Origin: Ceriagrion tenellum
Taxonomy: Eukaryota; Arthropoda; Insecta; Odonata; Coenagrionidae
NCBI GenBank assembly: GCA_963169105.1
Contig: OY720635.1
Location: forward strand, 155,759,645 to 155,823,644
Direction: 5' to 3'
DNA length: 64,000 nt
Shown: positions 10,639 to 20,928 of the stretch, in pieces
How the letters are laid out: each line of letters opens with the position of its first letter
Position numbering within the stretch: position 1 is the stretch's first letter
The notes under the pieces: generated by a model
The model's database searches: none
What the model was told of the DNA's origin: nothing
What the model saw: only the letters and a program-made list of their open reading frames with translations
Made by a program: the position numbers and the translations under genes

Positions 10639-11436
10639 ATCATCCCATACCTGGACGATTGGCTGGTCGTCTTATCCACCTCTCATTCCGAGAGTTCACA
10701 GATGATGTCCCTTCTTCTCCCGTTCCTCCAAGAGGATCTGGGAATAACACTCAACCTGGATAAATCCGTGCTGCATCCTCGGAAGCAGATTCTTTACTTA
10801 GGAGTGAATATTGACACCGGTGCTTCTACGCTCCGCTTCACCCCGGCGGCCTTGGCAAGACTTCACTTTACCATTTGTGTTATTCCCCGGTTACGGGCCC
10901 TGGCCCTCCCCAAGGCGGCAGGGTTTATTTCCTGGACCTGCTACATCCTTCATCTTCCATATTTTCTAATCTCCCATGTATATCAACGTCGTGTTAAATG
11001 GTTAAACTTGTTCTATGAAAATGACATTTTCTCCCGTGTTCGTCACTTGACTCAGTTCTCCGACTCCGTGGACGTCTACGTGGATGCCACTCCCTGGCAG
11101 TGGGCGGTAGTCTGCCCCGCGCTTGACTTGGAATCGGCCCATCGATTGCCGCAAGAACTCCCGATTTATTACGCAGAGGCCACTGCGGCCCTCCGTGGCA
11201 CCTTGTTCTTGTTCCATAACTCACCCCAGTTTGTTAACTTCATTGTTCACACAGATAATAAGGCTGTACTTGTAGCCCTCTTAAAGGGCAAAGGTTTAAT
11301 GTTTGAACTTGACGAATACTGTGAATTGTTTATGTTTATAATAAAGGATCCGACGCGTGTGGCGTCCTGGAGATTCGTGCCAACTGCCGCCAATCTCGCC
11401 GACCGTCCATCACGGACCGTACTGCCTCCTTCTTAA
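10639..11436 (+). pseudogene. DIRS-like reverse transcriptase C-terminal part and RNase H
   Basis: Resumes after the RTE with IIPYLDDWLVVLS, containing the RT catalytic YLDD box, then LGITLNLDKSVLHP and LYLGVNIDTG. RNase H follows: VDVYVDATPWQWAVV (first Asp), an Ala-Glu motif in YYAEATAALRGT, HTDNKAVLVALL, and a final NLADRPSR. The frame is open from 10639 to the stop at 11436, so apart from the RTE insertion and the upstream frameshift this RT-RNase H is fairly well kept. No recombinase follows; 11437-11559 shows no ORF of note. Confidence 0.65.
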
Positions 11437-11559
11437 CCCTAGGTCGGCCATCTTGGCAAGCCTTGGGTATACAAGGAGACTTGCGGCCCGGACACGGTCG
11501 AGTTGGAAATTGGTGGTGTTTGGCACGAGTGCCGAGAGACTCAGCACCGGTCATTTGAT

Positions 11560-11934
11560 GTTAGTAATGACGAACATAAAGAACCAGAAGTAATTTTATT
11601 TTACAATCAAACAAAATCTGGCGTTGGCACTGTAGACCTAATGGCAAAGCATTACTCAGTAAAGCGAGGGACAAGAAGATGACCTCATGCGCAATTTTTT
11701 GATATAGTTGATTTTGCAGCAATAAATTCTTTTGTTTTGAATTCAAAGAGACCTAACGGGGAAACAGGGAAAGGAGCAAGGACAAAATTTCTAATTGATT
11801 TGACGAAGGAGTTAGTAGAACCAGAGATAAGAAGACGATTGCAGAATGCTCAAACTCGAACGCAAGTCATTAGGGAAGCAATTACCTCTGCAGGAGCTGT
11901 TCAATTTGTCCAAGAGAATTTGATCGGAAAGTGA
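11560..11934 (+). pseudogene. PB1 piggyBac-like transposase, C-terminal part
   Basis: Continues the transposase after the insertion: KEPEVILFYNQTKSGVG then VDLMAKHYSVKRGTRR, an in-frame TGA where family members have Trp, then FFDIVDFAAINSFVLN and a C-terminal helix region ending QFVQENLIGK. The family GVDxxD motif reads GVGTVD here, so the third catalytic Asp is lost. A short CRKC tail with cysteines (about 11935-12000) suggests the remains of the cysteine-rich domain. From 12000 to 12330 is AT-rich 3' UTR and the right terminus. Confidence 0.8.
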
Positions 11935-12334
11935 ATCGGAAGTGTGAAAAGTGTGGAGACTATGAATGATCATGCAAAAATAATAATATCCTGCAGAAAA
12001 TGTGAAATAATATAAGTTGAATAAGTTAATATTTCAATGCTTAGTTTAAAAAAAAATTGTTTATCTTGTATTGTTACTGAAAATTTTGACGAAGAAGTGT
12101 CTTGGTAAAACATTTTTGTGTAGTATTTTATAATAACTAATATTATAATTCATAATGTGTATATTGTTTGGTAAAACAATAAAAATTACTTACGAATGCT
12201 TTCATCATTATTTCTGTGTGTAATTCAAAAACTCCTGAAAAAACACTATTTGTTTTTAAATTTACAGCATGGGGTCAGAAAAGACCCCAGGTGGATTTCG
12301 CGTAAGTATTGAGCAGGTGGAGGCTGAGGGTTAA

Positions 12335-12496
12335 GGATGCGTCGACTACTGCGGTCATTTCGCACTACTCTCGTCCATAAGTAATACCAGGTTTGTGTAA
12401 TTGAAGCTAAATCGCTTCAGTACTAGTGTGAGATAAAATTTGCATAACGTTGTATAATACGCATATACAATTAAAAAATTTATACTTTATTAAAAA
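12335..12496 (-). other. E2 3' UTR, proximal part
   Basis: Non-coding 3' UTR of E2 directly after its ORF2, carrying the conserved GCGTCGAC block (12338-12346) also present at the 3' ends of the copies at 38651, 41134 and 61621. It abuts the TTAA of the nested piggyBac-like element. Confidence 0.7.
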
Positions 12497-14950
12497 CGTT
12501 GATTTCTTTTAAAAACGCAATTACTCGGGTGAGGCAATCGGGAGAGTCACCTAGGATGTGTCCTAAGGTACCGTTGACCTTGTGCTTATCTCGAGAAGAC
12601 CGGTATTTATCACACTCCGTCAGGATGTGTCGCACACTCAAGAGGGGAGTCGCACTCATCACACCAAGGTTGTGTCTTGTCTTCTGGGAAGAGGTATGAG
12701 TGGGTCAGGGCAGTGTGCCCTATCCTCAGGCGTGTGACTGCGACTTCTTCCCTACGGGTATTCCTGCCGGAAGAGGGCCACACTGATACTACCGGTTTCA
12801 CAGTCCGGAGCTTGATGTTATTACTCCCATGCCACGATTCTTGCCATTTGTCTAAAATAACGCTTCGAAACATAGCCTTTAGGTCCTCCGCAGTCACCAT
12901 GTTTCATATAATTTCTGGCATCTGTAATGCTTCCTTTGCAGCCTTGTCTGCGCGTTCATTACCAGCTATTCCCATATGTCCAGGTACCCACATAAAGGAG
13001 ATCTTAATTCCCTTGTTGGTGAGGGAGTGAAGAGCGCATTGTACATCCTGGACGAGAAGGTGGAGTGGGTAATAGGCTGAAATTGACTTCACAGCGCTTA
13101 GAGAGTCTGTAGAGATAAGGAAATTACCAGAATTGCATTTTATATTTCCTAAGGCCGTCTTAATTGCGAGTAATTCTGCATTGTATACGCTGCACCACGG
13201 ATGGAGCCTCGCCATTATGACTTTGTGATGTGCAGAGGACACTGCAGAAGCACATACCGAGCCGGACTTCGATCCATCCGTATACACGTGGACGAAGTCC
13301 GGGTGGTTATCCAGGAATTCATAAAATAGGCTCTGGTATTCCTGGGACGTTAGAGAAGATTTCTGGTGCTTGTGTAGTTCAGTGTGGCACTCTGGTCGTG
13401 GTATGGACCATGGTGGGTATTTTGAATACCCAACAGGATATACCTCCGGCAGAGATATGTCATTACTGTCCATAAAATTTTTAAGTCGAATACTTAGCGG
13501 CCTGGTAGCCCTCTTCCTTCTGTTAAAAATATCTAAAAACCTAGGTTTAAAAAAGACATTAAAACATGGGTGTTTTGTCATTGACAAAATTTTCGACGCA
13601 TAGCTACATGTCAGCATTAATCTGCGAGTAGCCAACGGCGGCTCCCCTGCGTCCACATACAGGCTGTGGATGGGAGAGGTCCTAAAAGCGCCAGTGGCTA
13701 GCCGTATTCCTGCGTTGTGGACCGTTGTTAACGGTCGAAGGTAAGAGACTCGTCCAGAAGAGTAAACGAAACACCCGTAGTCTATTTTAGACCGAATCAG
13801 AGAACGGTATAATAAAATCGAGGTGGTGCGGTCTGCGCACCATGTTGTGTTGCTTAAAATACGTAAAATATTTAGACCACGGCGACATTTCTGGGCTAGA
13901 TTGCGAATATGTTCCTGCCATGTCAGTCTCCGGTCTAAAGTCATCCCCAGAAATCGAACGGATTCCACGAAAGGAAGGTTACTTTTTCCTAGGCGTAACT
14001 GCGGAGCTATATGGATACTCCTCAATCTGTGAAAGTGCACACACTTTTAGTCCGGAAACGCCGCATTGCTGATTGGAGCCCGAGATGTTTCGGACCTTCC
14101 GCCATACCTGTGCAACGGGAGTCCTGTGGTTTACACCGGAAATGAATTCCATCCAGGAGGACTTCTTCGCCTCTTTCACAATTTGTCGGGCTTTTGCACG
14201 AAGACGTCGGAAAGAGGCAAGATTGGTTTCCGTCGGGTACTTGTTAAAAATTCGTAGCGCAGGTTTCCGCAATTTAATTGCCTTGGCGCATTCCTCTGTC
14301 CACCACGGCACAGAGGTCGACGGACGATGCCCATAGACCGTGGAACGCTCATATTTGCCGCATCTATGATTGCGGAGGTCAGAACTTCGACGTTTTGTGT
14401 TGCGTCACGAGTTGAGTCGTATTTGAACATGAAATTTTCTTTAAAATTTGGCCAATCAGCTTTCTGAGTACGCCATTTACCAGGGGATATAAAATACTGG
14501 TTAAAATTTCCTTCTTTACGTATTAAAAGGGGAAAATGATCACTCCCACAGAGATCTGTATGAACGGACAGGTTAAGTTTCGTGTGAAGACTGCTTGAAC
14601 AAATGGCAAGATCAATGGAGGAAAATTCTCTATTAAAACTGTTAAAACGAGTTTTCTGACTGTTATTTAGTAAAAGGAGGTTAAAATCTTGGTTCTATGG
14701 CTCTGCCTACGAGAGCTACCCCACAAAGGGTCATGAGATTTAAAGTCACCTCAAATCACATAAGGTTGGGGTAATTGATGGACAAGATCCATGAGGTTGC
14801 GTTCAGTGACTGGTGAGCACTCTGGTAAGTAAACGTTACACAACGTTATGGGCTCCGGTGCGTGCACAGTTACGGCCACTGCCTGAAATGGTGAATTCAG
14901 TTGTACCCGAGAGGAGTAGAGGGCCTCTCGGATAGCAACTGCCACTCCAC
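12497..14950 (-). pseudogene. E2 ORF2 with RT core deleted
   Basis: Order on the minus strand: endonuclease fragment (14945 down, EPITLCNVYLPECSP), linker with PRSMGIVRRP and ASFRRLRAKARQIVKEAKK (14430-14060), then directly the post-RT segment HFHRLRSIH (14040) and RNase H (12904-14040; VYTDGSKSG, NAELLAIKTAL, STDSLSA, WVPGHMGIAGNERADKAAKE). The whole catalytic RT palm is missing, a deletion joined near 14055. RNase H ends at an in-frame TGA (12904-12906) and the HCCH-type tail (RLRIGHTALTHSYLF, CDECDSPL) follows with a frameshift near 12640. The same TGA occurs in the sister copy at about 39245, so the source already carried it. Confidence 0.85.
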
Positions 14951-15109
14951 CCTGGGCTCGCTGGTGTCGTCATATCTAAAAACATAAAAATTTCTTCAAA
15001 TACCCATGTCTGTGATTTTAAAATGCGTCTCTTGGAGACAAATACAAAACGGATTAAAATCTCGGATTAAAATGTTTAACTCTTCCTTGTGACGATCAAA
15101 ACCATCTTT

Positions 15110-15960
15110 TCCACATTCTTTTTCCCCTTCTGTCTGGCTATCAGGATTTCTGAGTCAGACAGATCATCCTCCTCCATAGCCTCCACTGGGCATGGAGCCC
15201 GCACCTCGGTGGGGCCGCGGGAGGGAGTTTTCCCACGCCTTGAGGTGGTGGATCCGGTGGGTTTCTTTAGGGTATTTTTTGGGGAACCCGGGCAGTTAAT
15301 TGTTTTTACCGGCTTTGTAGCCTCATCCGGCTTGGCTTGTTCCTCTTTATGTGACGGTTTCTGTTCATTTTTCGTTTCTGTTCATTTTTCTTTTCTGTTT
15401 CATTTGTTTTATTTGTATTATTTCCGGTGTAACTTGGCGTTTTTGCAACAACAGCGTATGACTCGGAAAATGTTGGGGCTATAAGAGTTCGGAACTTTTT
15501 TCGTGCCTCAAAATACGGTACCTTTTCCACTGTTTTGATTTCCATTATTTTTTTCTCCTCTTTCAATTTGGGGCAATCACGAGAGTACACTGGGTTGTTA
15601 CCCACGCAATTGACGCAGAAAGGTTCAGAGGTGCTCGCATCACCCTCATGTTTATCTTTGCCACAGCGCGGGCAGGTGGCCTTGCCCTCACATCTGGTGG
15701 CGATGTGGCCGAAGTGTTGGCAATTGAAACATCGCATGGGGCTTGGTATGAATGGCCGGACGGTAACCGATTCATAACCAACAAATACCTTACCGGGGAG
15801 CGTGTCGCGCGAGAAGGTGAGGATTACAGATGTACTGTTAATCAGCTCGCCGTTAAGCTTTATTTTAGTCGACGACAATCGATTACACCCTGGCCACACA
15901 ATCGGGACGCCACACCGCGAACCGGTGTGGTCGCCAGGGCTATCCAATGGATATAGCACT
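15110..15960 (-). pseudogene. E2 ORF1 (gag-like), N-terminus deleted
   Basis: The frame 15959-15306 contains the zinc-knuckle cluster intact: MRCFNCQHFGHIATRCEG, CPRCGKDKHEGDASTSEPFC and CVNCVGNNPVYSRDC. Upstream, the sequence jumps from 5' UTR straight to the GVIDCRRL segment, so the N-terminal half is deleted and the join is out of frame. The C-terminal tail is frameshifted near 15400 and runs into ORF2 sequence near 15110 without the normal spacer, so the ORF2 start is deleted as well. Confidence 0.8.
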
Positions 15961-16441
15961 ATTGTTTAGGGGGACTGCTTCGGTTGGGGCCTCCAGTGCA
16001 TGGGCCCTCCAAAGCCATACACCTTTGGCCGCCCTACACAGACCCCCGTCACACCAGCACTCGCCATCGCAGCGTGTCGATAAGCCGATTGATCAAGACT
16101 AGCTAGATCTTGACCGCCCGTTTACAGGGAATTCAGGGCCGAAGTGGGGTGTTGAACTCCGGCCCATACCGGGCTTCCGACACCCGGCTGGGTTCCAGAG
16201 TACACACCCACCAGGATCCCCTTCTCCCCCTTACGGGTCTCCGCACACGGCAAACATGCGGGTGGATCGCAGGCCAGCTGGTATGGCCGCACACCGACAC
16301 TAGACCCACAAAACTGTCCGGACGCATCACTTTGCTGCCTGGGGGGTAGTTTTCGGGGTTTCACCTCCCCGCCATTTTAGTCGCCTCTTACGACAATTAG
16401 GGATACTTCGGGAGTATTCTCCATCCCCCTACCCGCAGGGG
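15961..16441 (-). promoter_or_regulatory. E2 5' UTR, conserved leader module
   Basis: About 480 bp with strong similarity to the leaders of E4 and, less, E1 and E3, including the terminal CTGCGGGTAGGGGGATGG block and CGTAAGAGGCGACTAAAA. Likely internal promoter, by analogy with other non-LTR elements. Its 5' end abuts a plus-strand gag fragment. Confidence 0.6.
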
Positions 16442-16760
16442 TGCTCTATTAATTCAAACGGCAAATGAGATTCGAAGTGAAAAATTACTGGCTCTCAAAA
16501 AATTCCATGATATCCCAGTCAAGGTGGAGGTGCACCGCACCCTAAATATCAGTCGGGGAGTAATAAGCAATTATGACCTGCTCTACGTCGAAGACGATGA
16601 AATCAAGAGAGAGATGGCCTCTCAGGGCGTTATCGACTGTCGCCGTTTGAAAATCAAAGAAAGTAAACGACACGAAGAAAAAACTAACAATTATAGGACA
16701 TTGGTGGGAAAGAAACACCCGCAACGATTGCGAGAAATTGGGAAAATACTCGAAAAATAG
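16442..16760 (+). pseudogene. Plus-strand ORF1 (gag-like) fragment, head-to-head with E2
   Basis: Codes for the N-terminal ORF1 segment (LLIQTA at 16443, KKFHDIPVKVEVHRTLN, YDLLYVEDDEIKREMASQG, VIDCRRLK) on the plus strand, then stops matching near 16655. It covers roughly the part of ORF1 that is missing from E2 but lies on the opposite strand. It could be the tail of a separate insertion or a 5' inversion of E2; about 25 bp overlap with E2's own GVIDCRRL coding argues for separate origins. Confidence 0.7.
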
Positions 16761-17300
16761 TGCAGCTGAATGTGAACTCCTTGTCAAGTAAGACCACCTG
16801 TGGTCAACGGGACGGGTACGACCACTTGATATATGGTTGTGGACAAACACAAAGAGAAAGAGGCCTCATATAACGAGTGTATAAAGAATGGGATACCTTT
16901 GGAGGAGGCCAAATATCAGACATTTATTTAATATATATGAATTTTGCATTGTTTCCTAATTGGAAAAATAAAATTTTATCTGTGCTCATCGCAACGTTCT
17001 TAGAAAAAAGGCGCTTTGGAAGAGATGTAAGAAGCGCACTAATAAATACAATACAAAAACGCACCAGCCCTCGCTCGAACTCACAAGAAAGTGGTTGCTA
17101 CTTATTTAAAAAAAAAAGAAAAAAAAGATCAAATCTTTTAATGCCAATCATGTCAAATGTATGTTTTTTAATGCAAACTACTTTAAAAAAAGTTAACTTA
17201 ACAAAAAAACTTATTTTACACTTTTAAGAAAAAACTAATACGATATGTATGCTGAAGAACTTCCTGATATGATGTAAAATCTGTTTTGAAGTTACAAATA
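16761..17300. other. No gene recognised
   Basis: AT-rich sequence. An open frame at 16877-17227 is low complexity (Lys-rich, poly-A stretches) and resembles nothing recognised. Confidence 0.6.
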
Positions 17301-17395
17301 TAATGATTGAAACCAAAGCACTTGGCCGGAAATTGAGGGATCCGGGTTCGAATCCCAGTCAGGGGGTATGAGTTTTTTCTGTGGAAATTCGCACT
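17300..17395 (+). repeat. tRNA-related SINE-like fragment with Pol III B box
   Basis: GCACTTGGCCGGAAATTGAG followed by GGGTTCGAATCCC (17344-17356) matches a Pol III B box (GGTTCGAATCC), then a GAGTTTTTTCTG tail. No cloverleaf or clear A box at the right distance is visible, so this is a tRNA-derived SINE remnant rather than a tRNA gene. The same layout (B box, then GAATTTTTTTC) appears in the Polinton inverted repeats. Confidence 0.45.
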
Positions 17396-18586
17396 TTTTA
17401 AGTGGATATGAACGAGGTTTATTAACTTTCATGTTCCGCACATTAACCATTTCTGCCATGATCATGCACAGCCTTTCCCTTAGCAGTTGAGTGTACTACT
17501 GACGAGAAGCATCTCCTCTGAAGGATTTGCTTTCCATTTTGAGTAAAAGGTCAACAGAAGAGCCATTTCCTCCTTAATACAAGTAACAGGTTTTCCTTCA
17601 GTTTTTCATCATACCTCTTGAAGGATTTGCTCGGAATTTTGCAAGTAAAAGGTTTTCCTTCTGTTTATACATACGGCCCAATATATCATAAGTTACCGTG
17701 TACAATAATGTCGAGAAAGTCCACGTAAATTGACGGTTAAGGGACCGTGGGCTTTATAGACCACTTCGAAGAAACTAAATTTTTCCGATTTGTCCAACTA
17801 AAAGTACAAGTTCTCCGAAATTAGAACATTCATCTTTATCAGTTAATCAGGAATAGTACTGTATAATACGCTGTATACCATAACTTGGAGAAAGTTTATG
17901 TAAACTGAGGGTTAAGCGCCCGTAGGCTGTATCGAGTACTTCAAAGACAATATTTCCGCTATGCCCAACTTAAAGTACTCCGAAGTTAAGAGTATTCCGA
18001 AACTAGACCATTTTTATCATTTTTTCAGGAAGAGTTATTTCTTATGTACCGTATACCAAGCGTAGAATGTTAATACATAGTTTATACGCAATTACTTTAT
18101 ATTGTCAGCTCAATTTCAGAGAAGCACACATACGGTGGTATCAGGTTTCTCTAGGGGTCTGAGGTCTTTTGGCGTAGGTACCATTTGTTCTTTACTTTGT
18201 AGTTGCTCTCTAAGAACGCTTAGGGGGAGCGTATTTTGATCGACATTCATAATATTTTCCTAAGAAAATGCAAGGGAACACTTCATTGTATTCGGCTTGA
18301 TTGCCGTCTCGGATTCGCTGGAAACACTTACTCTGAAACCTTGGTTGGATGCCGTTTGACGCCTACTGCCTTGGTCTAATTCGGGAGTATAATATATATA
18401 TATCTCAATATATATCCCAAAAATTTCAATTGCACTTCATGATGGTATCGTATCCACTTGTTGACTAGATAAAATCGCGTTTGTATCACGTGTTTATCTT
18501 CTTATCGTAGAGCTTTATTTTCGTAATAGGTAACCTTCATTCCATTGAGTTTTCATTTCCATTCGTTTTCAATAGTCTCGGTAAAG
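17396..18586. repeat. Non-coding stretch with two diverged tandem duplications
   Basis: No gene seen. A unit around GAAGGATTTGCT with GTAAAAGGTTTTCC is repeated at about 17515-17600 and 17625-17670. A longer unit of about 175 bp is duplicated (17698-17872 and 17873-18055), sharing TCGAGAAAG/TTGGAGAAAG, GGTTAAG and CCAACTWAAAGTAC motifs with substantial divergence. Confidence 0.55.
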
Positions 18587-20604
18587 ATGCCTCCTAAGAG
18601 ACAAAGCCTCTGTCCGATAGCGGTATGCGATTACTTTATTTCGCTCGGGATGGATTTCAATGTTATTGAGTTTGGTGGTGTCTCAGATAAATCTGTTTGC
18701 TGGCGTTTGCCATTTTCGTAAATGACATCACCGTGGAAGGTAATACATTGGTAGAGGAAATGGATAATCCATGCGAGATAAGTAACGCATCGCCCCATGA
18801 ATCCCAAGAAGTGAAAGAAGCACCTGTGGTTTGTTCTCCTGAATGTGAAGACAATTGCATTCCTCATCAATCTACATTCATGATTTTTTCCTCTCCCACG
18901 ATTAATGAATGTAGAAGTGCTGATGGGATACAACTGTTGAGATCTCGTAAGCGGAAACTATTTACGCCAGCGGAGGCTTATGAGGGTGTCTTCAAAACCC
19001 CAATAAGCGAATGGAAAGAAATATTTGTTAAGGGAAGCTTAGTGCGCAATAAGTGGACCTATGTCTTTCACGCCGGTTTCTCCAAGTTAATCCGGGATGC
19101 GTGCTTTCGGTAAAAGACAACCGTTTACGATCCGATAACATTTGCATAATCGTCAGGGGTCGATATAAGCACGACAAAAGGACACATGGCCGACATGGAC
19201 AAAGCAAAACCTTCAATTTTGTGATCGTCAATCCAATGTATAAGATGTCGAGTGACATATCGGTTGAAGTTTACTCCGAGGGCAGGGAGAATCACGGAGA
19301 TGGCAAGCTTTGTCGTCTCTTGCGAGGATCAGACAGAAAGGAGGCCGAAATACGACTAACCTCTGAGCGTGCGAGGACATACAGAAGTGAAGCGATTTTA
19401 ACGGCTAACAAAAGAAGGCCTATCGAAGGGTAATTTACAAAATGTCCATTCGTTATCCGTCCTGCGTCGCGCGAGAATGGAAGGAAAGGTCTCGGAAGAT
19501 ACTAGTTCCGACGCTAGACATGACGTACTCTAGATGTCCATGTCGGAAAAGGTTGAGGACAAATACATGCAGCAGGTCGCATTCCCGATGACCATTTATT
19601 GCTTTTCCCGGAGACAGGTGAATGTAGTTGCATCTGCGAGTTCGGCCAGGGGAACCCTGGAGTGGACGTCTGTGTCTGACAGTGGAACATGACCGATATT
19701 CCAAAGAAACAGACAAGACAACAGACAAGAAATTTAACAGAACTGTCCACATCACAACAGCATCAGAGCCAGTCTAGATCGCCAAGTCCAATGTCTCGCA
19801 AACCAGAGGAGCAGTTAACACAAATCATCGAGCCATACAGAGTCCGGGGGAATATGAAATCAACTTTATGGAGTGCCTAGCGACGCTCTACGCATGGCAA
19901 TAGGAAGTTCATACCTGTAAACAATAATGAAATCATATATTTTCGTGTAGATAACATGTTTGTATTACACTCTTGTAACCGAGGACGTGGTGTTTTGTTA
20001 GATTATCCAATTCTGAGAAAAATGTATATGCATTGCCTAATAAAAATGAGCGACCTGAAACCACGTCCCCTCCGAAGCCAACCTCTTGGTGGCCGGGCAC
20101 ATATAAGGTGGTGCCCCCGGGAGGAGCCTCAGTTCGGCCTGGGGAACCTTGGAGTGGATCCGTAATTCACGTCCTATTTTGTACTTTGATGCAACTGGTC
20201 CGGTTGTAAAGAAATTTCCCTGTTGCAAAAAAAGGGTTCTCTACTATGTCGGAGTAGTCAATGTAACCGGTGTGATTCTACCTAAGATGGAAATGATCAG
20301 CGAAAGGCACGGTGCGGCCCAAATTTCAAGCTTCCTAATGGCATTCACTCATTTCGTCGCAGCCGAAATGGGAATGAGTAGGCCGCTTTTCGAATCTGTA
20401 GTTTGTGATTTCAGCTTCGGTATAATAAACGCTGTCATTCTTGCGTGGTCCCGCTGCACGCTGAAAGCGTACTTAAAGAATGACTTTGAAATACCAATTG
20501 GGAGGGAGGACGCCAAGAACAGTACCCCAATTTTAATCTGCTGCACCCATTTCATGCACCTAATTAAACAAACGCTATCAATGCTAGTAGTAGTATTTGG
20601 GTGA
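18587..20604 (+). pseudogene. Unclassified DDE-type transposase family U, decayed copy 1
   Basis: A series of plus-strand frames reads like one protein: a possible first exon from ATG 18587 (MPPKRQSLCP), an N-terminal region 18697-19113 (TPAEAYEGVFKTPISEW), a domain 19130-19430 (CIIVRGRYK, then SSDISVEVYSEGREN, ERARTYRSEA), and a catalytic-like part 20149-20604 with ILYFDATGPVVKKFPCCKK, VVCDFSFGIINAV and CCTHFMHLIK. The two Asp motifs and the CxxH-type motif fit DDE transposases of the hAT/MULE/P/Kolobok assemblage. It is cut off at 20586 by E3. Exact superfamily not recognised; a second related fragment lies at 34520-34950. Confidence 0.5.
19649..20160 (+). repeat. Short direct repeat pair in copy 1 of family U
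   Basis: TTCGGCCAGGGGAACCCTGG (about 19653) and TTCGGCCTGGGGAACCTTGG (about 20136) are near-identical 30-bp direct repeats, about 480 bp apart. The intervening sequence interrupts the transposase-like reading and may be an insertion. Confidence 0.4.
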
Positions 20605-20699
20605 ATAGGGTGCTTCGACGACTGAGGTCATTCTCACCACGTCAGCCTAAAATCACCAAGTCATGTTATTTAAATAAATAGTTAAATAGTGAGATAAAA

Positions 20700-20928
20700 C
20701 ACCACATAATGGTTGGTCACAAACAGTTAAAAAGCCCAGATTTTAAAAATAACATTATCCGACTGACACAATCAGGATCGTCTCCTAGGACGTGTCCTAG
20801 GTCTCCCCTGATGTTTAGCCGGATGCGCAGAGCACGGTATCTATCACACACCGTCAGAAGGTGTCTCACAGTTAAGGGAGAGTTGCAATCCTCACAGTAG
20901 GGAGGGATCTTCTCTTCGGTGAAGAGGT
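20700..20928 (-). pseudogene. E3 ORF2 extreme C-terminus
   Basis: Encodes LFTEEKIPPYCEDCNSPLTV and the RHLLTVCDRYRALR type tail, the HCCH-like C-terminal motif shared with E2, E4 and E5. It continues the frame broken at 23764 on the far side of the CR1-like insertion. Confidence 0.75.

Larger units (their letters stand above)
6838..11559 (+). mobile_element. DIRS-like retroelement unit (RT plus RNase H), interrupted by RTE
   Basis: The sequence between the two halves of the PB1 transposase encodes one RT-RNase H polypeptide on the plus strand. No gag, LTR pair or tyrosine recombinase was recognised, so it is either a truncated DIRS-type element or another small RT/RNase H family. Ends are placed where piggyBac homology stops and resumes; exact borders and a target duplication were not resolved. 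Confidence 0.6.
4156..12330 (+). mobile_element. piggyBac-like DNA transposon (PB1), interrupted by DIRS-like and RTE insertions
   Basis: Flanked by TTAA on both sides (4152-4155 and 12331-12334), the exclusive target of piggyBac elements. Left end begins CCCTCCGACTC and the right end is its imperfect inverse (GAGGCTGAGGG). Both ends carry a nearby hairpin of the form GGGGTC-N-GACCCC (4172-4189, 4342-4358 and about 12270-12287). The transposase is split into 5565-6837 and 11560-11934 by a later insertion. Without that insertion the element would be roughly 3.4 kb, a normal piggyBac size. Confidence 0.9.
4131..16441 (-). mobile_element. I-group non-LTR retrotransposon copy E2, split by a nested piggyBac-like element
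   Basis: Minus-strand element with 5' leader starting at 16441, deleted ORF1 (15110-15960), deleted ORF2 (12497-14950) and 3' UTR. The 3' tail is a (TAC)n run (plus strand tagtagtag at 4131-4140). Its 3' UTR is cut at a TTAA by the piggyBac-like element 4156-12330: joining the outer flanks recreates the uninterrupted 3' end seen in the sister copy at 38651-38700. No convincing target duplication was seen around the whole element. Confidence 0.85.

Noticed and set aside
6838..11436. Endogenous retrovirus or LTR retrotransposon
   Set aside because: No LTR pair, gag, protease or integrase; RT and RNase H motifs read as DIRS-like, and the unit lies between two halves of a piggyBac transposase.
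16877..17227. Lys-rich ORF of 116 codons
   Set aside because: Low complexity, A-rich, no homology pattern; chance openness.
17330..17370. tRNA gene
   Set aside because: Only a B box is clear; no acceptor stem, anticodon stem or properly spaced A box could be folded. Called a SINE-like remnant instead.
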